64,000 nt of DNA, from positions 150,790-214,789 of the forward strand of contig JAUIGN010000010.1 of the NCBI GenBank assembly GCA_030430075.1. The letters run 5' to 3'. This document shows positions 57,755 through 64,000 of the stretch, one piece after another. The translations under genes were made by a program, and so were the position numbers. The DNA is from a bacterium. GTDB lineage: Bacteria; Planctomycetota; Planctomycetia; Pirellulales; Pirellulaceae. The notes beneath the pieces were generated by a model. The model was not told the origin of the DNA and made no database searches. It worked only from the letters and a program-made list of their open reading frames with translations. Position 1 is the stretch's first letter; every line of letters starts with the position of its first letter.

Positions 57755-58066
57755 GGTTTACATCCCCAAAACGGTTCGATCGGAGGCCATTCTATCGGGT
57801 GGGTGCTTGTTTGCAAGTTTTCAACCCTGGCAATGCTTCATCGCTTCGGTAGGTCATGCTGTGCATGACGTTTCTTCTTTCCCTTTTTTCCTTCGTCCCC
57901 TTCTCCTTCTTCGCCGTTAACTTGATGCGCATTTGGATGCGCATTTGGAGCTCATTCTTGCCCGGGGCCAACCGGCGCGTAGCTTGTGCTTGCCGGCCCG
58001 CGGTCCGTGAATCGGCATGCACAGCATGCCGTCCAAGCCTGTGCGGAAGTCACGGTTGCAGATACG
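57755..58066. other. Repeat-rich gap inside the CRISPR locus
   Basis: 312 bp between cas6 and the CARF gene, no credible gene. It contains palindrome B copy 2 (57853-57869, GTCATGCTGTGCATGAC), a pyrimidine-only stretch of over 40 bases (57870-57913, nearly unbroken), a 12-bp direct duplication GATGCGCATTTG (57924-57947) and a second palindrome (GGCATGC, ACA, GCATGCC; 58014-58030). The gap splits the locus into an adaptor/membrane half and an effector half. Either a terminator for the first half or a promoter for cas6 could lie here. Confidence 0.7.
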
Positions 58067-59074
58067 TCACGGCTGCAAGTACGTCACGTCGTACTCACGC
58101 AACACGTAATTCACCGTGCTGACGTATTGGAACCGTCGCCCTTCGGCCAGGGCGACGGCGGCACCGGCCACGGTGGGAACCTTTTGGCCGCCGGTAATGT
58201 CGACAATCACTTCGTAGGCAGGCAAATTGCGTTGCAGCAGGTAGTCGTAGGCCAGTTCGACACACTCAACCAGCGCTTCCGCGTCCTCGAAGTCGGTACC
58301 GCTGGCAAAGTTTTCAAGCGGCTTGGACGGCTGTTGCAGTTCCGGGATCAGTTCCGCCATGCTGCGGCACTCGACCCGGCGGCTCGCGGTCAGCTTTTCT
58401 ACCAGGGCGCGGAACGTCGCCATCTCATGGTGTGTCCCCGGCCTGGTACTGCCGTTCCGGGCTTGGGAGTCGGCCGACGGGATCACGACAACCTGCTCAA
58501 GCCGTTCGAAGTGGTAGGCGATCGCTTCGAGGGGCATGCGCCAGGAACCGTTGAACTGCTCCCGTACCGATTCTTCGCTAACCCCGATCTCTTGTTCGGA
58601 TGCCAGAATTTGTTCGATGACGGGGCGGTCGCTGGGACGGTTCGGCAAATCGATGCCGATTGGACTGAGAAACAGGATCAGGGCCTTGGCCTTGCTGGGG
58701 TTGGAATTCTGAATCACATGCACCCGCACCCGCTCGATACTGTTTCGCGTGTAAAGCCAAAGACCCACCAGGAGCGACGGAAACGCGATTACGAACAGCA
58801 ATTCGAGCAGGAAGGATGGCGCTCCGTCCACCGACTGGAACCAAGGTAGCCGGCCGACCAGGCCGCCAAGGCCCGACGTAAAGAGCCCCAGGAACACCAG
58901 CAATACGCTCGACCAGACGATCACCCAAGGGCGCCTCGAGCCAACCACCTGGACCAGGACTTGCAGGAGGTGTTCGGCACGATGCCGGGGCGTTCGTCGG
59001 TCTACCACTCGTGGTTCCTCAAGTTCCAGAAAGGGGAAAGTCCGTTCATCGATTGCCGATATCTGACGTGACAT
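58067..59074 (-). CDS. Two-helix membrane protein with cytoplasmic CARF-like domain
   Basis: About 335 residues. Two transmembrane helices (about 50-70, IVWSSVLLVFLGLFTSGLG; 88-108, FLLELLFVIAFPSLLVGLWLY) precede a Rossmann-like domain from about 128 to the end. The latter opens with a strand ALILFLSPIG and ends with VDITGGQKVPTVAGAAVAL, the DxTGG(T/Q)K signature of CARF domains, plus RFQYVST. CARF domains bind the cyclic oligoadenylates made by Cas10. No HEPN, PD-D/E or other nuclease part is visible, so the output should be at the membrane. It follows the ExbD-like gene by 55 bp. It resembles known membrane CARF effectors (Cam1) only in general plan; Cam1 is shorter with one helix. Confidence 0.82.
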   Translation of the reverse strand: MSRQISAIDERTFPFLELEEPRVVDRRTPRHRAEHLLQVLVQVVGSRRPWVIVWSSVLLVFLGLFTSGLGGLVGRLPWFQSVDGAPSFLLELLFVIAFPSLLVGLWLYTRNSIERVRVHVIQNSNPSKAKALILFLSPIGIDLPNRPSDRPVIEQILASEQEIGVSEESVREQFNGSWRMPLEAIAYHFERLEQVVVIPSADSQARNGSTRPGTHHEMATFRALVEKLTASRRVECRSMAELIPELQQPSKPLENFASGTDFEDAEALVECVELAYDYLLQRNLPAYEVIVDITGGQKVPTVAGAAVALAEGRRFQYVSTVNYVLREYDVTYLQP

Positions 59075-59129
59075 TCAGGGGCCGGTCTCGGCCATTGGGA
59101 TGATTCTCCTATTTTCCCTCTTTCGCATG

Positions 59130-59519
59130 TCAATCCAATAGTGGGCCGATCCGGATTGCTTCGGCGTGGCGGCTGAGTTGCAGGGCGATCCGGCCCCATT
59201 CGTGGATCGTCAGTTCGCGATCACACAATAACCGGACCTCCAGACGCTTCTCCGGGGCCTGCACCGCGCGACGCCGAAGACGGTCATTCACTTCCTTCAG
59301 TGTCCGCGGACGGTTCCTCTCCGGCCAGAAGCCGATATCCCCATTCCTGGTCATCCAGATCTGAATCGGTTCCGCTCTCGTCAGGCCGGCTGTCGCCTGC
59401 TGGTCGCTGATAGCCATCGAGACTTCCCAGGGCTGTGCCTTCTTGCGGATCTGAGTGATCAACAACGCGGCCCAGATGTCGACGCCGGCAATCAGGATCA
59501 GCATCAGGTTCTTGCTCAT
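59130..59519 (-). CDS. ExbD/TolR-like protein
   Basis: 129 residues. A single N-terminal helix (about 4-23, LMLILIAGVDIWAALLITQI) carries Asp14, in the place of the proton-binding Asp in ExbD, TolR and MotB helices (IDVMLVLLI type). The rest is an ExbD-like periplasmic alpha/beta domain: IQIWMTRNGDIGFW, LKEVNDRLRRRA, LEVRLLCDRELTIHEW, AEAIRIGPLLD. The fold assignment rests on this pattern, not on a search. Start ATG at 59519, with GAGAG just upstream. It lies between the ExbB-like gene and the CARF gene on the same strand, with short gaps, so the three probably form one operon. Confidence 0.72.
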   Translation of the reverse strand: MSKNLMLILIAGVDIWAALLITQIRKKAQPWEVSMAISDQQATAGLTRAEPIQIWMTRNGDIGFWPERNRPRTLKEVNDRLRRRAVQAPEKRLEVRLLCDRELTIHEWGRIALQLSRHAEAIRIGPLLD

Positions 59520-59952
59520 CGTCGAGGTCTCTCAGGTGAAGCGGCGCTGGTCGGTCAGGTTCGGTCGAAGATACCTGCTGGTACGCCCTGCGGCAGTCGT
59601 CGATGACAGATGCGGCCGCGCAAACCGTCCATGCGCTGTAACCGATGGCGCTCGATCCGAGTGCCATCAAGAGCGGGCCTTGATCGCCCGATTCGCCTGC
59701 AGCCAGGTACCCGTAGAGTCCGGAAAACGTCAGCAATAACCCGAGCCCCATGCAGAGTCGAGCCAGGTTCTCGGTGAGACCGTCGCCCACCATTGGGTCG
59801 CCAGGCGAAATGGAGGTAGCGACCGAACGGGCGGTTCGGCCAGCAACCCGGGAGAGAGTTGCGGCGAAGACAAGAAGTTGCACCAGGGCCAACCAGTTCG
59901 AATCAGCCAGATAGCGCTGCAACGAAGGGAGCTGGGTAAAGAGCAGATTCAT
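59284..59952 (-). CDS. ExbB/MotA-like three-helix membrane protein
   Basis: About 222 residues as an open frame, ATG at 59952. Three helices: 19-36 (WLALVQLLVFAATLSRV), 65-85 (RLCMGLGLLLTFSGLYGYLA) and 94-117 (LLMALGSSAIGYSAWTVCAAASVI). The last two match the paired helices of ExbB/TolQ/MotA (LGLLGT... and ALxxTAxG patterns), loosely. The frame overlaps the ExbD-like gene by 236 bp, where its sequence looks like a shadow (Asp-rich). Alternatively the protein is shorter and a frame change is involved: the adjacent frame has a stop at 59532-59534, just before the ExbD ATG. It is the first gene after the array. The proton-channel role is inferred. Confidence 0.6.
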   Translation of the reverse strand: MNLLFTQLPSLQRYLADSNWLALVQLLVFAATLSRVAGRTARSVATSISPGDPMVGDGLTENLARLCMGLGLLLTFSGLYGYLAAGESGDQGPLLMALGSSAIGYSAWTVCAAASVIDDCRRAYQQVSSTEPDRPAPLHLRDLDDEQEPDADPDCRRRHLGRVVDHSDPQEGTALGSLDGYQRPAGDSRPDESGTDSDLDDQEWGYRLLAGEEPSADTEGSE

Positions 59953-60191
59953 TGGCGTGTTCCATCGTCCTGAAGTTGGATCACACCTTGTACGCCAAAC
60001 AACGTTCGTGGATGACACATCCGCGCCATTCCGCACGATGTATCAAGAAAACAAACAAGACGCTGTGCGCGGGGAACGCAAATGCTGTGCGAGGGTCTCC
60101 TGCCACCGCACCCACGCTTTCCGGGTCTCACGACTCGACGCACACGCGATACGCGGCCAAGGCTCACACCCAGGTTCGCCCACGATGCTGT

Positions 60192-60518
60192 TGCGCCCTG
60201 AGATGCTCTTCAGGGATGCCGTTGCGCCTGCGCATCCCAAAGAGCCTGGCGACCTGCATCTGGTTTCAATCCCATGTTCTTCAGGGATGCCGTTGCGCCG
60301 CGGAGGAGCAGCCGTCACTATTTCTCATTTCAAGGTTTCAATCCCATGTTCTTCAGGGATGCCGTTGCGCCATTGAAGGCGGCAAGCTGATCGGCACAGT
60401 CCGCCTCAGGTTTCAATCCCATGTTCTTCAGGGATGCCGTTGCGCCAGCGTGTGGAGTGATCACGATCACACCGTGCTTCCGTTTCAATCCCATGTTCTT
60501 CAGGGATGCCGTTGCGCC
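60192..60518 (-). CRISPR. Short type III CRISPR array: four 37-bp repeats, one degenerate
   Basis: Full repeats at 60263-60299, 60335-60371, 60410-60446 and 60482-60518 are identical. A degenerate repeat at 60192-60228 keeps only about its last 26 bases on the plus strand. Spacers are 34, 35, 38 and 35 bp. On the minus strand each repeat starts GGCGCAACGGCATCC and ends in ATTGAAAC, the usual 8-nt crRNA handle. The degenerate end is therefore leader-distal and transcription runs leftward, towards the cas genes. The 239 bp between it and the ExbB-like start (59953-60191) shows no gene. Four spacers is a very small memory. Confidence 0.97.
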
Positions 60519-60660
60519 CCTGGGGATTGTAAGTCCCCGTGAGACAAGGCTTTGGAGGGCAGGTTTGCCCACTTGTCGGCTTTTCCGACGAAGTCGGAAA
60601 ACAAAAGTGCGCGTCAAACTCCAGAATTGCAGCCTAAATCACTGCGGTTAAAGCACTTAC
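60519..60660 (-). promoter_or_regulatory. CRISPR leader with small hairpins
   Basis: On the transcription-proximal side of the array. Three adjoining inverted repeats are visible: GGGGA/TCCCC (about 60522-60538), GGGCA/TGCCC (about 60557-60570) and a perfect 9-bp stem with GAA loop (TTTTCCGAC... GTCGGAAAA, 60581-60601). The stretch further out is AT-richer than the surroundings. A promoter is expected here, but no clear -35/-10 pair was assigned. Leader role is inferred from array polarity. Confidence 0.6.
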
Positions 60661-61030
60661 AGAGTTGCCCAGCACTGGCGTAGTCTGGGTAAAATAGTCA
60701 ATGGCAATTCCAGGCAAGATGGGTGGTACAGATTGTCAAAGAACTGGCCACGTCGGAGAATCCCATCGGATCGTTTTGCATGCACTTGCCCGAGTGCGAT
60801 CGCCAACTGCACAGGCTGCATCGTAGCAAGTTGGTAGCTTGATTCAAGCATTCTTTTTCGATGACTTAATCTTCGATAACTGCATCGCGGCGAATGTCTT
60901 GCCAAGCGATTGGCGTGTCGAATCGATCGAGTGTTTTTCAGCAACGCACAAACAGTAATGTCCGGAAAGTACGCAAATTCCGGCGACGGAGGCCACAAAT
61001 CGTGGGCGTCAGGCATTCCCCCATTCGTTG
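60661..61030. other. Intergenic region upstream of the CRISPR leader, no gene seen
   Basis: 370 bp between the leader and the stop of the secreted coiled-coil gene. It is less GC-rich than its neighbours and contains only short, unconvincing open frames without family signal. It may hold more leader sequence. Confidence 0.4.
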
Positions 61031-62755
61031 TTAGGCATCCGAGTCGAGCGGCGTTGCTGGAGGAGGTGTGGCGACCGGCTCTTTGGTGCCCGCTGGAGCT
61101 TGCTCCGGGGCTCGCGTGTGGATCCTGTGCAAGCGAAACTTCATGATGCACGCCGTGGCGGTTTCTTGCAGATAAACCCCCGCCTCAATCCGCTCGACCG
61201 AATTCCAGTCATTCCGATTGGTCATTACCTCGTGGTGCACGATGGTCATCCATTCGCGGAACACTCGGTCATCAATCAGCAGCCAGGCTTGCCAGCCTCC
61301 GCCATAACCGAGCAGCCGGTCCTCGACGTCGCCCAGCCAATGACGCGCGAGCATGATTCCCCGCCGTCCTCGATACTGCGGGTAGTCATGTACCAGCTTT
61401 TCTACGGGGATCGGCCGCGAGGTTTGGCCATCGTGAATCAGCACCGCTTCGATAAATCCCCGGCGTTGGCGGACCGCTGCGAGGCGAGCGCCGTCAATCT
61501 GTGCTCGTCGAGCAGTCGCGGATCCCCCATGAAATTCGACGTCCCAGACAGGGCCGTTGCCGACACCGGCCGGTTCGGCTGCCTGGTAGGCCACGCTGTC
61601 GTGGGGACCGTGGCCGTCGAAGCTGGCCAACGTACCGGAACCGCCCAGTGTTGTGATGATCCTCTGAGACTCCGTCGAGATCGGTGCTGGTTCAGCCGGC
61701 CTTGGATTGAAGGATGCGTCCCTTGGCTCAGCCGCTGACCTGGCAAGACGATCGGCACGCTCGCCGACCGTTACTGGCTTGCCTGGGTCAACCGACGTCG
61801 GGTCCACCGACAACGCGCGTTCCCTCTCCGAGGCAATTGGAGGCTCCGCGTCCGCGGGCGGTCGATCGTCTGACGGCGGCGATTCTGATGCCGGCATTTG
61901 GTCGACCGGCGGCGTTGGGGTTTCCTGCGGCGGATCGGCGGGAGCGGCTGCATCACGGCTTGGTCGAGTCGCCGCCGGGTCCGCCAGTAAGGCATGCAGG
62001 TCCTTCTCGGCCAAGGCGGCAGCGATTGTGTCAAGTTGCTCGCCAAGCCCTTCGGCGGCCAGGCCGGGCAACAGCGGCTGCGTGCCGTCGCGCAACGTCC
62101 CGTGCAGACGGTCCAATTGTTCGACCCGCTGAACCAGTCCCTTGATCTGAACGAGCAGTTTCTGGCGCGGCGCGCCCTCCATCCCATCCAGCCGAGTGCG
62201 GAATGCTCCCAGCCTGCCGATCAGCACCGTGCGAATCTGGCTGATCTCTGTGACCAATTCTGCCGCCTCATTGGGTGGCGCAGGGTCGCTGGCTCCGACA
62301 TGCGCGAGCGAACGTCTTGCCAACTCGATCTGGTTCGAGGCGTCACCCAGCGCCTGCGACGCGTCGCCAACCTGGTCGGCCAGTTGCCCATACGATGCCA
62401 CCATCCGCCGGTAGGAACTGGCGAAGGCTTTAAGGTCGCTGTGCTGCAGATCGTTGATCGCCTGATCAAGTGACTTGCCGAATAGATAGAGGTGTCCGGC
62501 CAACAGTTCAGTTCGCTGCCGTCCCTCTTCCCCGCTGGGCAAGGTTGAAAAGCGGCCGGTTGGCGAAGCGGGAGCTGCGAGCGCGGGCTCCCCGACCGCT
62601 TGATCCGAAGACCGCCCGGGTCCGTTTTCACGTTTCGTCGCGTCCTGCGCCGTCAAGGGGGAAACGGGCATCAAGACTGCCACCGCGAGCATCAACCGCC
62701 ACACGACTTGACCGGTGACGGGGACGGTGGGACCGGCAGCGAGGCGTATCATCAT
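61031..62755 (-). CDS. Secreted coiled-coil/low-complexity protein, unknown
   Basis: About 574 residues. ATG at 62755 (62752 is also possible) opens a signal peptide (VVWRLMLAVAVLMPVSPL, cut near LTAQ). Residues about 75-250 are helical, probably coiled coil (QADQVGDASQALGDASNQI-like heptads, LVTEISQIRTVLIGRLGAF). A Pro/Ala-rich linker follows (about 260-380), then a compact C-terminal domain (about 400-560) with VWDVEFHGGSATARRAQID and WLLIDDRVFREWMTIVHHE. No family is recognised. It is the second of two same-strand genes next to the CRISPR leader; a link to the ExbB/ExbD-like pair is only speculation. Confidence 0.7.
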   Translation of the reverse strand: MMIRLAAGPTVPVTGQVVWRLMLAVAVLMPVSPLTAQDATKRENGPGRSSDQAVGEPALAAPASPTGRFSTLPSGEEGRQRTELLAGHLYLFGKSLDQAINDLQHSDLKAFASSYRRMVASYGQLADQVGDASQALGDASNQIELARRSLAHVGASDPAPPNEAAELVTEISQIRTVLIGRLGAFRTRLDGMEGAPRQKLLVQIKGLVQRVEQLDRLHGTLRDGTQPLLPGLAAEGLGEQLDTIAAALAEKDLHALLADPAATRPSRDAAAPADPPQETPTPPVDQMPASESPPSDDRPPADAEPPIASERERALSVDPTSVDPGKPVTVGERADRLARSAAEPRDASFNPRPAEPAPISTESQRIITTLGGSGTLASFDGHGPHDSVAYQAAEPAGVGNGPVWDVEFHGGSATARRAQIDGARLAAVRQRRGFIEAVLIHDGQTSRPIPVEKLVHDYPQYRGRRGIMLARHWLGDVEDRLLGYGGGWQAWLLIDDRVFREWMTIVHHEVMTNRNDWNSVERIEAGVYLQETATACIMKFRLHRIHTRAPEQAPAGTKEPVATPPPATPLDSDA

Positions 62756-62893
62756 TTGATTTTCTCCGTAACAAGGTCTGACGTGAAGCAGCAATTCGTT
62801 CTCCGTTTGGCTGTGGCCCTGCCATGTTGGGAACGCGTCATGGATGGCGTGTCGAGGTTGAAATGCAATTGGCCTTGTTTCGCCATTCTGTAG

Positions 62894-62978
62894 GTCATGC
62901 TGTGCATGACATCATGCCTTCTGCCATCATGCCTTCTGCCATCATGCCTTCTGCCATCATGCCTTCTGCCATCATGCC
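62894..62978. repeat. Palindrome B copy 3 joined to a 15-bp tandem repeat
   Basis: GTCATGCTGTGCATGAC at 62894-62910 is followed at once by four exact copies of ATCATGCCTTCTGCC (62911-62970) and a partial copy to 62978. The flank GTAGGTCATGCTGTGCATGA is shared with the copy at 57853 except for the bases before it. It lies in the 297-bp gap 62756-63052 between two minus-strand genes, which holds no other gene. Confidence 0.95.
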
Positions 62979-63052
62979 GCAACGTGTCGTCAACGACTTG
63001 CCACACATCCATCCTGCTGCGGGTGCGGAAGGTACCCTTGACTCGTTCCTTA

Positions 63053-63910
63053 CTATTCCATTTCCCGAATTGACTCCTGGCCGTCTCGAAACAGGGTTAC
63101 GATCTGCCGGCGTAATGTCGACCAGCGATCCATCAACGAAGTCAGTTCCATCTGTTGTTGGTCCGACCAGCCCGGACGATGCGGCTGGGCGGCAACCCAG
63201 TCTTCGAGTTGGCCGAGGAACTGGCCCGTCGAGTGGAGTCGGTGGAGTGTGCGGACGTAGGCCGCATCAGGGGCCGGCAAGCTGGTCATGAGACTCGCGA
63301 CAAAGCTCCCGACATCTTGGCGCAAAGCCTCGCCGCTCGTCAGCAACTGCTCGTAACGTCCATGTTCCTGGGGCGGTTCCGTGACCAGCATCGGCTTGAG
63401 CGCTTGCATCGGTTCCTGGCCTTGAGCTTCCGCGTCCTCCGGAGACGATACGTGGATGGGTTGCCGTAACGGTTCCGATGATGGCGGGCGAGTGATCCGC
63501 CTGCCGCTGCTGGATTTCGCGACGGTGGACGTCTCGCCGGCAACGGGGCGCTTGGATGGAGTCGCCAGCCTGGGTGCTGGGGGCGGCTCGGGGCGTTCCC
63601 GGGTCATCAGCATCACCAGGACCACGGTTAACAGTCCGAGCAACGCCGCGCCGAGCAACGGGCGACCGCCACGCCACGTCCAGGAATCGATCATCCCCGG
63701 CCAAGCACGATTCAGTCTGGTGCGGTGTTCCCTCAGCCGCCCGATGGCGATAATGAGGCGACTTTCGATGGCTCGACGGACGGGCTTTCCGCAGGCCTGG
63801 ACGCGACGGAGCAAGAAAACCAACTTGCTTAGCGATAGCTCAAGATCGACCCGAGGACGGTCCTTATCTTCGCACCGCGAAAATGGGATTGTCCCAATCC
63901 TGTTCGGCAC
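63053..63910 (-). CDS. Single-pass membrane protein, unknown
   Basis: About 285 residues from a GTG at 63910. A basic N-terminal region of about 80 residues (helical, LELSLSKLVFLLRRVQ, IESRLIIAIGRLREH) is followed by one transmembrane helix (about 85-102, LLGAALLGLLTVVLVMLM), a Pro/Ser/Thr-rich linker and a helical C-terminal domain (about 195-285, YEQLLTSGEALRQDVGSFVA, LMDRWSTLRRQIVTL). It probably spans the inner membrane with the C-terminus outside. No family is recognised. The gene precedes the secreted coiled-coil gene on the same strand. Confidence 0.6.
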   Translation of the reverse strand: MPNRIGTIPFSRCEDKDRPRVDLELSLSKLVFLLRRVQACGKPVRRAIESRLIIAIGRLREHRTRLNRAWPGMIDSWTWRGGRPLLGAALLGLLTVVLVMLMTRERPEPPPAPRLATPSKRPVAGETSTVAKSSSGRRITRPPSSEPLRQPIHVSSPEDAEAQGQEPMQALKPMLVTEPPQEHGRYEQLLTSGEALRQDVGSFVASLMTSLPAPDAAYVRTLHRLHSTGQFLGQLEDWVAAQPHRPGWSDQQQMELTSLMDRWSTLRRQIVTLFRDGQESIREME

Positions 63911-63917
63911 GAGAATT

Positions 63918-63948
63918 GCTAGCCAAATTTTCTCGAAATTGGGCTAGC
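63918..63948. promoter_or_regulatory. Strong hairpin beside a GTG start
   Basis: A 13-bp stem with one mismatch and a 5-base loop: GCTAGCCAAATTT, TCTCG, AAATTGGGCTAGC. It sits 8 bases upstream of the GTG start of the single-pass membrane protein gene, over the place of its ribosome site. It could be an operator or a translational control hairpin. The remaining bases to 64000 show nothing else. Confidence 0.6.
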
Positions 63949-64000
63949 TAGCGATTGCGCAAGTTGTCATCTTGGGGACATGACGGCGCGCAAGGAACGA

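Noticed and set aside
58067..59074. Calling the CARF protein Cam1
   Set aside because: Cam1 is shorter with one helix; this has two helices and sits with ExbB/ExbD-like partners, so the name would be misleading.
60263..60518. Reading the array as plus-strand transcribed
   Set aside because: The degenerate repeat is at the left end and ATTGAAAC falls at the 3' end of the repeat on the minus strand, so leader and promoter are on the right.
60657..61151. Minus-strand open frame of about 164 codons between the leader and the coiled-coil gene
   Set aside because: Overlaps the end of a better-supported gene and shows no family or composition signal.

Overview
The window is GC-rich chromosomal DNA of a planctomycete, probably of the Pirellulales. 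The evidence is the density of families almost confined to the PVC group: two DUF1501 proteins, a DUF1552 protein, a DUF1592-type cytochrome, a PSD1-type cytochrome, a PVC-type heme-binding propeller protein, a surface protein with an ERLEGRQLLAAD head, and a kinase with a C-terminal TPR-like region. No rRNA, tRNA, insertion sequence or phage gene was recognised. All functional calls rest on motif reading, not on searches.

Layout. 0.2-12.5 kb: sialidase-like BNR protein, a DUF1552/DUF1592 pair, a small unknown protein, a GntR/FCD regulator, then a PSD1 cytochrome and a DUF1501 protein. 12.9-25.5 kb: secreted TPR protein with a b-type cytochrome-like membrane protein, a Ser/Thr kinase with a sigma-region-2-like head, a putative barrel, MoeA, a TrpG/PabA amidotransferase and a SAM methyltransferase. 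25.8-33.5 kb: DegT aminotransferase, membrane C39-like peptidase, PVC heme protein plus SGNH-like protein, and a His-rich secreted protein. 33.8-48 kb: a redox block with a DUF1501 gene translationally coupled to a large cyclic-nucleotide-binding/4Fe-4S protein, a surface GlcG-type protein, and a putative outer-membrane barrel followed by a decaheme cytochrome fused to an LVIVD propeller.

48.1-60.7 kb, all on the minus strand, is a type III CRISPR-Cas locus. In order of transcription it holds a leader, a very short array (four full 37-bp repeats, one degenerate repeat, four spacers), an ExbB-like three-helix protein, an ExbD-like protein with an Asp in its single helix, a two-helix membrane CARF protein, Cas6, a compact Cas10 (GGDD, no HD domain), a Cas7-Cas5-Cas11-type fusion, a Cas7-2x protein, a TIGR03986-type RAMP, and the ring nuclease Csx3/Crn3. 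The effector resembles the III-D variant (III-Dv/III-D2) built from fusions. No cas1, cas2 or soluble CARF nuclease is present.

The most interesting element is the CARF membrane protein next to an ExbB/ExbD-like pair. It suggests cyclic-oligoadenylate control of a membrane or ion-channel response, with Cas10 making the signal and Csx3 removing it. This is inference.

The non-coding DNA also carries dispersed repeats. A 49-bp core occurs near-identically at five intergenic sites, four of them between convergent genes. A 17-bp palindrome occurs at three sites with two variants. There are also several short tandem arrays.
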